Positions 23,001 to 34,776 of a DNA stretch of 64,000 bases are shown here, piece after piece. The stretch comes from Pleodorina starrii. Taxonomy: Eukaryota > Chlorophyta > Chlorophyceae > Chlamydomonadales > Volvocaceae. The notes under the pieces are model-generated. The model was not told the DNA's origin, made no database searches, and worked only from the letters and a program-made list of their open reading frames with translations. Numbering within the stretch: position 1 is the stretch's first letter; every line of letters starts with the position of its first letter. A program made the position numbers and the translations under genes. The DNA lies in NCBI GenBank assembly GCA_030267565.1, contig BRXU01000008.1:3478001-3542000 (forward strand), written 5' to 3'.

Positions 23001-25940
23001 CGTCATTGACGCGATGATGGCCATTCTTTAGCCCAAGCAAGATGGTGACCCGGTGAGCTGAGTCGTTGGGCGTGGTGCGCGCGTGGGTATCACCTGGATG
23101 GCATGATCACGGCATCACACAGCCCCGTGCGTTCAGGTCCACACCTGTCCACACGTATGGACCTGCTGAACGTACGAATGCATTCCGCCCTGCTGACAGC
23201 TTGATGCCCGTGCGTCCCCTTCGCCACCTGCGGGGGCGTGTCCACAAGCAAATTATTAGGTGTACCAAATAAGAATTCAACGTTTTTGTTTGCGTCGATG
23301 ACCTTTACATGTTTTTTAAGGTTTATTTGTAGTCCGAAGTATGATGAAGGACAAAGTCCTACGGGTCCATGACGCTTTGGTTTGGGGCTCCCACGAGCCC
23401 ACCCACGCACCTGCACGTGCGTGCCGTACAGCAAATTTGTGAGCCCGTAACTCGTGATTGCGTGCAACTATTTAACACGTACCAAAATTGGTTTTGGTCA
23501 TTACACGTTGTGAAAACTCTCGCCGCGCCCTTCGGTGTGTAGCTGGGTAAAAGGTGTATGTCTAGGAATCTGTTTGCTTTACCGCGTAGCTAGCTCGGCT
23601 ATCAACCAGCAGGCAGCATAGAAAGGGCAAGGGCGGCAAATGAACGCCGCGATGACTGACAGCAGCAGTCCGGTTGTTATCGTGGTGCTTGACAGAGCAG
23701 TCGCAGTGCGGCCCCACAGAGGCACGCACAACTAACTAACAGACCCATGAACCGCTCACGCGTCCGGTGCGTGTCTAACTACCGCCAGATCCAACCGTCG
23801 GCCAACCATCAACTGAACCGGCGAAATGCGCGCACACGCGCACCGGCGGCCCTCAAGCCTCAATGGCTGGGCATAACAAGTAAATGTGGCAATGGAATAG
23901 GAAAAACCCAAAACTTAAATCTTTGGACATACACGTAGGTATTAATGAGAACTAACGTGTATGGCAGGTGCGTTGTGGTAAAACGTTAACACAATCAGAC
24001 ACAGTACCGGTACTAGAAAGCACCCGCAGGCACCCGCTCATACATTAGCCGGGCTCGCCTCCCTCCTGTTGGAACAAGCTTGCTAGCTCTCTCCATCCGC
24101 GGCAGCTGCCGGCGGCGTTACGGCTTAGTAATAATGACAAGTATGTGCGTGCGCCGTTCCTCGGAAAAAAACAGGGGAGAAAGCCCTGGGAAAAAGCAAG
24201 CCCTGCCTGCCTGATCGACGAAGCCAGCCAGCGGACAACTCCCCATGTATGGGCATCTTCTCTTTCTATCTACCCTCCTTCGGGGGATTATTTCTCTATA
24301 CATCCATGTACCTGGATGTATGAAACCCAAATGCCCAATAATGTAACTCGTTGCTGCTACCTACATAGATGCGTATACATACGCGCGTAAGTAAAACCTT
24401 TATCGATCGGTCCGCCGCCGTGCTATGTGTGAAGCAACGGAAGTAAGGGTGTCGGTCCCGCTAATCTGCGTGATGATAGACGGATCGTATGAATCTGCTG
24501 TCCAATGCGTACGACGTATTTGTGAAAATAGGATGCAGGCAGACCCAACGCTATGTAAAGAAAGTTTCGATTGCTCCTGGGGATGCGGTGCTTGCATGGA
24601 TGGGCGGCAGCAGGCAACGAACGAAGCGGGGGGGAACCCCCCCCCGCCTCTACCCTGCCGCCACGCACGCCTCCTCTCTACACGTCAGGGTTATCACCTT
24701 GCGTAATTGTATTTACTAGTTGGCAAATTTGCTGCATTGAGTTGCCCTCGTCCGCAGCAGCTGGTGTGCGGAAGCGCAGTCCTCTGTCACCAGCAGAGTT
24801 GCTTGCCCTACCGGTACTGGGCTGGTGGGTGCTGTCGTATGTAGGCTCGGAAATAATGCAAGCCCGCATGGTATTATTGGTATATATATGTTATTATTGT
24901 ATTCGGGCTTTTGAACCGGAGGAAATCTTTGCACCAACGATTATTAACACCTAGCCGTATGTCCTCCATCCAAGGTGCATCTTACATACCTGCTGCCGCG
25001 GGGTGTCCCATCCGTCCAGGAGGATTTGCGTAATCCACGCACTACTGCTCGTAACTACTGATGATACCTTGATTGCCCATCGGGCCCCTTATCGACGCCT
25101 GTATGCGAATGTGATGTGCGTGTGTGTGTGTGGGTGTATATATGTGCAAGCATGTATGTCGTCGTGCGTGCGTGGTCGAGCCACGCACGTGGTTAGACGA
25201 CGGACGGGCAGGCATGTTTAAGCGACCAGAAACGACTACAACAAAAATACTTGGAGCATGTCGCACAATCCATGGAGGGTAAGGCCATACACATACAGAG
25301 ATGCAAATGAAACGCATACATGCATACATGCATGGAGAGGCAGCAGGCGGGGCCAGCACGCAGGCAGGTATACGATAGCCCCTTAGCAGAACTTATTGGA
25401 TTTATATACATCATATACATGCAAGTATCGTCCCGCGTTTCAAACGCTGTTGTAACCGTGCGCCGGTACTTCGTTGTTACGCCCCGCCCACGCACGTAAG
25501 AACGACGTCACAAGCCTTCAGCAGCAGTTCATTTCCTACCTTCCCAGCGCCCCCCTTGCCCCTGCTCGCCAGGGCAAGGTTGCTCTAAACTAATTATCGC
25601 AACTTCACTGTACGAATGCTGGTTTAAAATTGTGCAGCTTCACCTGAGTGATAACCTTGCTGATGATGAGACGTAACCTGCTGAGGCGGAACGTGAGGCG
25701 GAACAGCCGTCGGAGCTAATCTGCGAGGTATTCTGCGCCCATGGTATTCTGCCCGAAAATTCCTAGCGGCATTGTTCCGTCGATCGGTACGGCAGACTCC
25801 CGGGTACGAGGCAATATCACGTCCGGACGTTGAGTCCAGATAGGCCATCATGTTATGTTACACATTCTTGCACCAGGGCTTGTGTTTATAAATTTTTGAT
25901 ACAGCCAAACTAATCGATAACCCGCTGCGGACCGTGAGTC
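20099..25940. other. Intergenic between AT-hook copies, no recognisable gene
   Basis: About 5.8 kb after the stop of copy A. Open frames are short and without recognisable domains; the longest, about 220 codons at 22053-22721, mixes unrelated composition. Minor features are CCTCCCGGAGG twice (near 20738 and 20764), a G7-AA-C9 hairpin at 24626-24647, and a TG microsatellite at 25119-25132. A TGTAA, the usual green-algal polyadenylation signal, occurs near 21648, about 1.5 kb downstream and too far to assign. Confidence 0.55.
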
Positions 25941-26536
25941 AATTGTATCACCGAGTTTGACAGCGCGGCGCACACAAGCTAGCCACAGGAACCTTCAGGT
26001 ACATAAAAACTACAAACATTATTTTTTGGTGGCACTTTGAACGGTAAGCGCTGTTTGGGAGTTTGTTTGACTGCCCCGAGAAGCGCCTTCGGGGTCCAAA
26101 GCCTCTGTGCGGCCAACAGCTGCGCGAGGCACATCAAAATGTTTCCATGAGCCGATTAAAATCCCCTGGAATTTTATGCGAGAATTCTTGCGATGGTTTT
26201 TTCCAGCCGGCTAAGCGGGGGCACTGCACGCCGTTCTCCTCTTCCGTTCCTTGGCACAGGGACTCCAATTCTGCAGGCGATAACTGACAAGACATTCTGG
26301 TGGAAATTATAAGCCGCCACAGGCATTTGCACGCCCAAGGCTTGGTAAGCTAAAAGCGTTCCCTGTCAACCTTGTGAAAATATTCAGTGCCTGTATTTCC
26401 GAGCAGAGGTCCAGTTATCATTGGGTACATATAGCTGTCTTGATTTTGGTCTCGTATAATTTACGAAAGGGGTATAACTTTCCGCTTGTCGCCCGCCCTT
26501 GGCGGCTCCCACAGGCGAATCCCCCAGATCGCAAAG
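25941..26536 (+). repeat. Upstream flank of AT-hook gene B, duplicate of 13131-13730
   Basis: Collinear with the flank of gene A (see that entry). The left limit is set where TCACCGAGTTTGACAGCGCGG begins to match; weaker similarity may extend some tens of bases further left. Confidence 0.75.
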
Positions 26537-29500
26537 ATGAGCAGAAGAGGGCGTGGTTCACAATTTCTGGATGAATCATCCAAGGAGGTGCGTGCAGACT
26601 TCAGCACGCGAGGGACCGGGGCCGCGTCGAAACCACCCGTCGTAGCCGGGCGCTATCCGCTCGTGCCTTCCCACTACTGGCGACGCGGCGAAGCGCTTCA
26701 AGGTTTTTCTAGGCGCATTGACGTTGCACAAAGGCTACCTGGGCCGGAATTCCGGTAGCTCTTAAGGCCGTGTCATGCGCTTGGCGGCGGGCTGTGTCAG
26801 GCCCATCCATGATACTTGCGCGATCTCACAGGTCCTCTTCAACGGCTTTGACATCTCTTAGGGACGTTTCCATGCTTTCTCTGCGCGATCATAATGTCCC
26901 CGGGGTATTCGCGAGCTCTCCAGGATCAGTGTCCGCTGGGCCCCCGCCCTGACACCCATCTGCACATCACTCCGTGCAGGTGACAACCGCGCCGCCACGT
27001 CGCACCGCTTCCGTGCGCCGAGCGGGTGAGCGACCCCGGATTTTCAGCGCAGGTGGTGCAACCGTCCGTCGGGCGTTCCTTCTTCGGAGCCTCCTCACAA
27101 TCTTCAGAGCGCGCGCACACACACACACACATGCGCACCCGTTCTTCTGGACGGGGTCCCAACCTAGGGACGTGGTTGCTGCCGCGGGTTGTTGGGGCTT
27201 CCTCTGTCCCAGGGACAGTCACCTCCCGTGGATACGTGTATGGCCGTGATGACGCGCGCGCCCCGTCTTCCCCGTAACCCCGTCTCACTTCGCTGCGGTT
27301 CTCCTTTGTTTGTTACGGTACCCCTCCTTGTTGGTTCAGTGACTGGCAGCCGCCGTGGGCCCCGAATGGTGCAATTTCAGAAAGAGCGACTCGCGTTGCA
27401 CCCTTCGCTGCAGCCACGCCGTCTGCTACCCGTCGGCGCCGCCGTGGCTGAGTGGACTCCCTACCACACGCTTCTTGTTGTCTCAACCCCTCCCAACCTC
27501 TCTCCACTCCGCGCAGTGCGCAGCCTGTCTCCGCCAACGGCAAGACGCAGGAGCGGAGGAGTGGTCGCCGAGGCCGCTCCCTCCGGCCCGAGGCGGCGCG
27601 GGGGAAGCCTGTCGCACAGCCGAAGCCTGTCACGAGGGCAGCTTGCCGCAGCGGAGCGCGCAGGTGAGGGCGGCGCAGCGAAGCAGTGTTCCTGTTTAGG
27701 AGCGCACACTGCACTGCACTGCACCGGGAGACAGCCCAGTGAGGCCATGAGTACCGTGGGGCGCAGATCAACGAATGCAGGAAAAGATGAGATACCCGAT
27801 ACACGCACACATTTGGAACCCGACGCGCGGGCGGGGCTCTAATTGTGCCATCCCCCAAGCCACCGATCAGCGGGTCGCTTGAAAAGCATCAGGCCTCCCC
27901 GCGGCCTGCCTTTGAGGCCCCGCGGCCTGCCTTTGAGGCGAGGTTGGGTTGAGTTCGGCTGCTGCGGCCACAGCATTCCCCACCTCGGAAAGCGTGCTAC
28001 GGTACCTTCGCCTGCCTCGGAGATTGAGGCATCTCCCTGCCCTGCCCTGGCATGTGTGGCAACGTCATTGCGCGCCGTTGCGGTCTGCTTCGTGCCCTGC
28101 AGGGCCGCCCAAGAGCACCGCAGGCAGCCTGCTGTCGCCCTCGGCGAAGGCCGCAGGTGGTCGGCCGCACCGCCGCCGAGGCGAACCGCTGGCGGCAGCA
28201 GCCGGGCTCGGGCCGCATCCGCGAGCCCAACCCCAGGCGGGTGGCAGTGCCGCCGCCGCTGGAGCCGTTCCCTCGCTTGCCGGCGGTCAGGCCGGCGCAA
28301 CTGAGGTCCAGGTTGCAGAGAAGAGGAAGCGCGGCAGGCCGCCCAAGGTGAAGTCGGAGGAGGCAGCGCCGCAGGCAGCTGAGGCGCGGATCACGTCCGC
28401 TGCTGCGTCGCTGGCGAAGCGCAAGCCCGGCAGGCCGCCCAAGCGGAAGCCGCAGGCAGCAGCAGCGGAGAAGGCAGCGGCGGCGACGAAAGTGGCTGCG
28501 GGAACACCGCTGGCGAAGCGCAAGCCCGGCCGGCCGCCCAGGCAGAAGCCGCAGGCAGCAGCGGTGGAGGAGGCGGCGACGGCGGTGAAAGCGGCTGCGG
28601 CAACAGCAATGACGAAGCGCAAGCCCGGCCGACCGTCACGGCGGCAGCTGCAGGCAGCAACGGACGAGGTCGAGGACGCGGCGGCGCATCTGCCCTCAAC
28701 CAGCAACGCCGCCCAAGCGGCTGCCGCACCGGAGAAGCGCAAACCCGGTCGGCCCCCGAAGAAGAAGAAGGAGCCGTCACTGCCGCCGAGCGCTGCCGCC
28801 GCGAAGGCCGGCGCCGCAGCTGTTGCAGAGCTGCCGGCCACACGGCTGCGGAAGCCCCCTTCGGGAGCACCCGCGTCGGCACTGCAGCGACGCCGGCTGC
28901 CGAAGCGAAAGTCGGCTGCGGCGGTGGAGGAGGCAGCGCCACCGGCGAAACGACTGCGCAGGCCCTCCATAAAGCTGTTGCTGGCGGCGGAAGCGGGTGC
29001 GTTTGAGGACGCCGCAGCGCATGCGGCTGGAGAGCCGCTCTCGCCCGCCAGCCAGGGGGCTTCGGAAGGCGCAGCGGCGGCGAAGCGGAAGCCCGGGCGG
29101 CCCCCCAAGCGCAGGCCGCAGGCGGCCGCGGGTGCAGCAGCAGGGGCGCCGGTGGCAGCCGCCGCCGACCATGAGTCGGCGGCAAAGAGGAGCTCCGGGC
29201 GGGTCCCCGGGCGCAAGCCGCAGGCAGCATCGGAGAGACAGGTGGCGAAGGCAGCCGCGCTTTTGCCATCCACCAGCAATGGTGACCGGGCCGCGAAGTC
29301 GGGGCCGGAGAGGAGGAAGCGTGGCCGGGCCCTGGCCCCTCAGAAGGAGGGGGAGAGGGCTGCAGAGGCGGGACAGCACAGCGGAGAGGAGGAGGACGCG
29401 CCGGCGCTGAAGCGGAGGCGCGGCCGGCCGCCCAAGCCGCAGGCATCGGTGGAAGCGACGGCGGCAGCCCAGCTGGCCGCGGCCACGGCTACCGTGAAGC

Positions 29501-29799
29501 GCAGGCGGGGCCGGCCCTCCAAGCAAAGGCCCGAGACGTCGACCGCGGCTGGGGATGGGGCAGCAGCTGCGGTGACCGCGGCCGATGGCGGCTCGGCGGG
29601 CGCGGCGTCGCCGGCAGTGACGCGCAAGTGCGGCGCAACCGCCAAGGAAAAGGAAAAGCCAGGCGCCGCGGCGGAGGCCACGGGCGTGGAGCTGCCGGCG
29701 AAGGGCAGGCGGGGCCGACCCCGCAAGCACCCGCTGCCGGAGGGGCACGGCCAGCAGCAGCAGGCGGCGGAGGCCAAGCGCGGCCGCAGGCGAGGCTGA
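26537..29799 (+). CDS. AT-hook multi-repeat protein, copy B (four exons)
   Basis: Tandem paralogue of the gene at 13731. Exons 26537-26587, 26980-27025, 27517-27663 and 28103-29799 give 646 residues. No ATG lies near the start of the large exon, so upstream exons are needed. Exon 1 (MSRRGRGSQFLDESSKE) and exon 2 (VTTAPPRRTASVRRA) align with copy A at about 8 of 17 and 9 of 15 residues. Donors are GTGCGT, GTGAGC and GTGAGG; acceptors GTGCAG, CGCGCAG and CCTGCAG. About nine clear AT-hooks are present, with degenerate ones such as RRKRGRALAP. It lacks the 52-residue repeat array, and after RRGRPRKHPLPEGHG it ends in a short basic AKRGRRRG instead of the acidic tail. A chromatin-associated DNA-binding role is inferred; the target is unknown. 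Confidence 0.83.
27116..27131. repeat. (CA)8 microsatellite in AT-hook gene B intron 2
   Basis: A pure CA run between GCGCG and TGCGC, within intron 2 (27026-27516). Confidence 0.9.
27897..27938. repeat. Perfect 21-bp direct tandem duplication in gene B intron 3
   Basis: Two adjacent identical copies (27897-27917 and 27918-27938) built on GCGGCCTGCCTTTGAGG. Intron 3 spans 27664-28102. The unit is unrelated in sequence to the large array at 38224 despite the equal length. Confidence 0.92.
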
Positions 29800-32700
29800 G
29801 CTGAGCTGGTATCCCGCTCGTGTTCGGTGTGCGCGGCTCAGCGCCCCCGGGGGGAGACGTGCCGGTGCGGGTCCGGACGCGGAGCGTTCTGAGCGAGTAT
29901 GAGGGAGACGGAGAGCAACGTCTTGGAGGGGTGCCTGCCTGCTGCATGTGGGGGTGCGTAGCAGCATTGCAGCAGGCCGGTCGAGCGTGTGGGTGCGTGT
30001 GTCTGTGTCTGTGTGTGTGCCGGTGGGAAGCTATAGGTGCATACGCATAAAAACTGTCGCCCTGTGCCCCGCGAGCCCCCGTTCCGCTTGTTGCGCCCAA
30101 GGGGGCATTCACCTGGGTTTTTGAAGACGTCCGGGCACCAGCGGAACCGTTGGCATGGTGGTGCCGCACGCGGCCTGTATGTGCCACCGCCGCCGGTCAA
30201 GGGGGCGTCGGTTTGCACAGTTGGCATGCTCTTGGGTAGAGGGTTGTTGAGATCGTGTGACAGTGGTTGGGGTCTCGGTGGGGGACTCCGGTGCCATGGA
30301 GTTTCACACGCCCAGCGCTGGCCGCGCCATGGCCCGCTGTACACTGAAAATACGAGTGCATAAATTGTACAACCGACAACCGAAAGGATGCCCGCTCGCG
30401 CAGGGACGGTGGGAGTTGTGGTGCTGCCCCCCCGCACCCCGCCAGTTGTACGATGCGCCGTTGCTGGTTGGGGGAGTGTGGGTTTAGGGTTTGATTGGCA
30501 ATGAACCGATACATGATACGTTTTAAAACCCCCGTCCTTAAGGGGTTGTACAAACATGTTTTGTACATGTTGACCAGGGGTTGTTGACCTTACTAGTGGG
30601 TACCTAGCCGATGTTTTGTCTTTTGGGTGTCACGAAGTGACGGATGCCCTGTGCGTGCGAGAGGTTGAAGGGTTTACACCGTTGCGGTCCCCCGTGACAG
30701 GCAGTGTCGATCTCCAGCCCGGTGAGGCAGCGGATGCTGCAATATGTGTATTTTCATGCGTTGCGCCCCCGGGGCACTCGAGGGAAATGCCCATGACGGA
30801 AACACCCACTCACTCGCACGACTCGTCCCTACATCATGGCGACACAGTACTTGTCTGCCTACCCAGCATCACAGAACTGCCGTACACTATACCAATGCCG
30901 TACACTCTCCGTACATCTTGCCTTCTGCACAACCGCAGTCCCATCGCTCGCAACACCAACGCCATAATCTCCGCACTGCAGTCCAGATGCTGGCATGCCG
31001 GTACGACGGATGTCAACTAACCCCAACCAACCGACCACGCCCGACAGTTATCTTGCCAGCAACAAACACCAGCACCAGCATCCACGCAGCACAAGACGCG
31101 ACAGCATGGCGCAAAGGGATGGAGCTGGTGTGCCCCCTGCCCCGCCCCGGCCGCGCTAAGCCCTTGGACTTTATGTGCGCTGCTTTGTCCCGAACTTGCT
31201 ACTAAAGACTATACTGCGCTCGCTGTAGATATCCGCCACGTGCATTTTGGAAAAGAGCCCGGACAGCTGAATCGCACAATCACAATCCACACAATCGCAC
31301 AATCGCAAAAAGTAATCCGCACACCCAGGGGTTCATCAGCACCTCACCCAGGGGGGTTTCGAACGCGCCCTCCTGTATTTGTATAATAAACGTTCGGGGA
31401 TCACAAAGCCAACACAACAGAAAAAACCAACGGGAGGTCAACGAGGTGCCGGGCACCGGCAACAGATCGTTGGAGGGCCGAGCCCTGTACGAACATCCAT
31501 TGGCGGCTCGTCCAACGACGGACCCGAACGGGTGGACTCGAGACTCCAGCATCTTCAGTCTCACCATTATTGCAGACATTCAACTTCCCCCAGTCTCAGT
31601 GCCCTGCCCCCAATCCATGTATGTCGGATGTGCCCTAATTTGGCAACCCGCAAGTCCCAACCTCCCAACCATCGTCGGCTTCACAACGCGCCTTACGTTG
31701 CGGCACCAAACGAACAGTTCTTTGCCGCTTCGAACACCCTCAGCTGCGGCGGCGGCGCGGGGGGCGTGCGTCTTGTTCCATACGATACTTCAAGACGGCG
31801 CGGCGGCGCGGGCTCGCTGGTCAAGTGCTTCCACTGGGCGCACCGCCACCACTGCTATGCTGGGCGAGTTCCAGGTCGCGAAAGGCACGACGCCCATTTC
31901 TCAGAGTTCCGAAAATCCGTTCAGTGGAAAAAAGGGATTATCGATATGACGATCACATGTGCCGAGCCTGCCAAGCCTCGTTAGCGCCGAAACCACGCGG
32001 GGCGGGCCAGGACGGCGCCAGGCGCCGCACCGACCGGCGGGCCCACACACCAAAGATGTGTCTGGAACCTGCCCAGCAGAAAAGAAGGCTTCGGAGCGCC
32101 CAATCCACCAGGGCCCCCCCCATGCTTCACGCGCTTGCAAGCAGCCTATGGCAGCGACCCGTCCCTAAACGTGTATGCAAGAGCTGCCCCTCCGAAACAG
32201 AGCGCCGGTCGCTCGATCGCCTACCCTTCCGGCCCTTTGCCACGGGGTCCCTAGCGACCGCAAAACCTACGGTATAAGGGCACTCCACGGCCATGGATAA
32301 CTCTCAAGAGCATAACAGCCTCTCTCCGAACGCTTCACAGCCCCACGGCTTCAGAGGTAATTTCCGCGGTTTCGTGCTCGGTTGCCGTGCGAAATGGCGC
32401 CGGCAACAGGCTCCTCAGCAAAATGGTGCCCAGGGTGGCCGAGCGCCCCCATGCTGCCGCCGATGTGCTCCGTCGACCCGTCCAGCCGTACATCACGGCA
32501 AGATCGACACACACATACACAAACACACACATATATATCAACGCGGCGCGCCAAGAATCACGCGCCCCACGCCGTCCTTGTGCCCACTGAGCACCGCCTT
32601 TCGACTAGGGTTGGTACAGCCCTCTCAGCCGCCCTTTGCCCTCGTGTGCACTCGACAGTCCCGTAAAGCTGCTGACTAATGCAACAATGCCGTCAATATA

Positions 32701-34776
32701 ATTATTATTACAGAGCAGCCCGCGCAGACATGGGGCCCAAAGCACACACTCCCGTAGCCGCCGAGACTTCCTTGCTCCCAACGCGCCAGCCCGGGGGGGC
32801 CCCACACCGGCTGTACGACAACATTCCACGCGCCGTTCATCCCACGTGCCGCAGGATCCCGTGCGGCTAGCGAACCGCTTCGTCCACCCCCAGACCTTGT
32901 CAAGACCACCAATTCAAAGCACCAACCGCAGCATTATTGATCGACCGCAGCATTATTGTAGCAGCAGTAGCAGCATCAGCAGGACTGCGCTGCAGCATCG
33001 GACTCCCGGGCGGCCTCGACGTTTCCGCGAATGCAAGGACCGCTTGTCGTTGTTTCTTGGGGCCGGCAAATGGCCCTGACCCTCGGCTCCCGACCGACAC
33101 CGATAATGGACGCAAAACAGCGGCCAAAAAATCCAGCAATGACGCGCTCCACCGCGTGATTGCAACATGCGTGGCATTGAAACATGCGTAGCATTGCAAC
33201 ATGGCAGCGAAAGTTGTGTGCCGCTGCTTCGAGCTAGTGGGGCGCTAGGGGGCGGTTGTCCCCGCGGGAAAGAGCAGCAGTGAAAAAAGTGTCGCTGCTG
33301 CAGCCGCGGCAGCGAACAGCGAAGAGAGCTGCTGAGAGATGCCACCCTAACTGTGGGTGAGAGGGTGACCCCCTCCACCCAACACGTGGGGTGACGCCCT
33401 CCGCCTCCTCCTCCTCATCAGCACCAGGACGGAGCAGCAACAAACACGCTAGTTAGGTCCGAGTCCGATACCTGCAGCCATCCACCTTCCGCGCTTGTCC
33501 AAAGCTGCAATGGACTGCCCGAAACTGAAGGCACTACTGTCCACTGTCCTACCTCGCCCCCGCCCCAACGCCCACAGCACTTGATAACGCGACGACCCTC
33601 CACTCCAGAATCCACGATTCAGTCACAGCCGCACAGTCACGGCCGCACAGGTCTTGAGTAGTTGTAAGATCCACTGGCCACACGCGCCATACAGCGCAGT
33701 ATGGGGTACAAGTGGGGTCCAATGCAACCCACTGCAACTCCGCCGGTCGGGTGGTTGACGCGGGGTAGCCACGCCGGTCACCGCGCCGTCTGGGGTATCC
33801 CGGGGGACAGAGTCATCGAAACGAGTCATCGAAACGGACTGTCAGAAGGCGGCGGCGGCGGAGGAGGGGCGGGGGAGGAAAGGGAGGAAAGGGAGGAAGG
33901 CGGTGCCAGGGGAAATGCCGGCACGCACGCGTGTGTGTGTATGTGTGTGTGTCGCACTTGCTGTGTGGCGTTTGGGGGCTAAAGCAGTTCGGAGGGTTCG
34001 AACGGCTTAGGGTCCGCAAAACAGCGGTCCAGGCGCCCCGGCACCAAACCCACCATGCACCCCACTGCAGCTCGCCCCTCCGCATGCTGTCAAGTGGTGT
34101 GGCCGCTCCACAGGAGTGCAATACGTACGGCAAACAATGAGCCCGAAGCATCTGGCTCCGAAGCCCGGAAGGAAACCGACACCGCAGCTGTGAGCTACGG
34201 GAGCTAAGGGGGCTTCTGCGGCCCCAGAGACGCGGCCGCTTCCCGCCTTGCTAGCTACCAGCTGCCGGCAACCTATCTAGGAGTACCGTCGCACCAAACT
34301 GCTGCCGTACCAACTGCTGCCGTACCAGTTAAGGGGCACACGATGTCGCGTTTCGGTAAAAGCCCCTGCAGCCCCTCGACCGATTCGTGGATCCGACAGA
34401 CCGCAATAAACCTGACAGCCCCTGACAGGCAGACCTGCCGGAGTGGCGCCTCCTTGTTCGTTTGTAACGAAACAAAAATACGGGAACACAAATCGCCGCC
34501 GCCATCCGCAGCGTTGCCGTCGCCATGCCCGATGCTTAGCCTGCAGCTGCAGCTGCTACGCGGCTTCTAAAAATGCATCGGGCCGTGAGCGTGATCGTCC
34601 GCTTGTGTGTGTGAAAGGCCGCTGCTGCGCCCCACCGCCTGCATCGTAGGAACCGCCAAAACACACGCCCACCCAGCCCCAGACGGCTCTTCAGTCTTCG
34701 CACTTCGCAACGCAAAAGTCGTTTAGCCGAAGGTTCAGGCGCGCCGGGGTGGGAAACGGGGCGGGCGCCGGCCGCC
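29800..34776. other. Intergenic between convergent genes, no recognisable gene
   Basis: About 5 kb between the stop of AT-hook gene B and the stop of the PP2C gene. The longest frame is 201 codons (31379-31984, plus) with no domain I know. It holds a TG/GTGT run near 29995-30020, an 8-bp inverted repeat (TGTACAAA, loop CATGT) at 30547-30567, a CA/TA run at 32507-32538, a 17-bp near-duplicate (ACATGCGTGGCATTG type) at about 33166-33203, and a GT run at 33931-33952. Both 3' UTRs should lie here, but no TGTAA in the right orientation was found close to either stop. Confidence 0.55.
30547..30567. repeat. 8-bp inverted repeat, possible hairpin
   Basis: TGTACAAA, loop CATGT, TTTGTACA. It lies about 750 bases past the stop of AT-hook gene B and could be in or beyond its 3' UTR; a terminator-like role is speculative. 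Confidence 0.7.

Noticed and set aside
23090..23467. 125-codon minus-strand ORF with a less GC-biased peptide
   Set aside because: Checked for reverse transcriptase or transposase motifs; none found.
24626..24647. G7-AA-C9 inverted repeat
   Set aside because: Homopolymer runs pair trivially and the two-base loop is too tight for a specific structure.
31379..31984. 201-codon plus-strand ORF
   Set aside because: No recognisable domain, overlapping frames of similar size, and no splice or paralogue support.
32507..32538. CA/TA run as a regulatory element
   Set aside because: An ordinary microsatellite with no gene nearby that it could clearly regulate.
33975..34015. GGTTCGAAC resembling a tRNA T-loop
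   Set aside because: No acceptor stem, anticodon arm or A box could be built around it on either strand.
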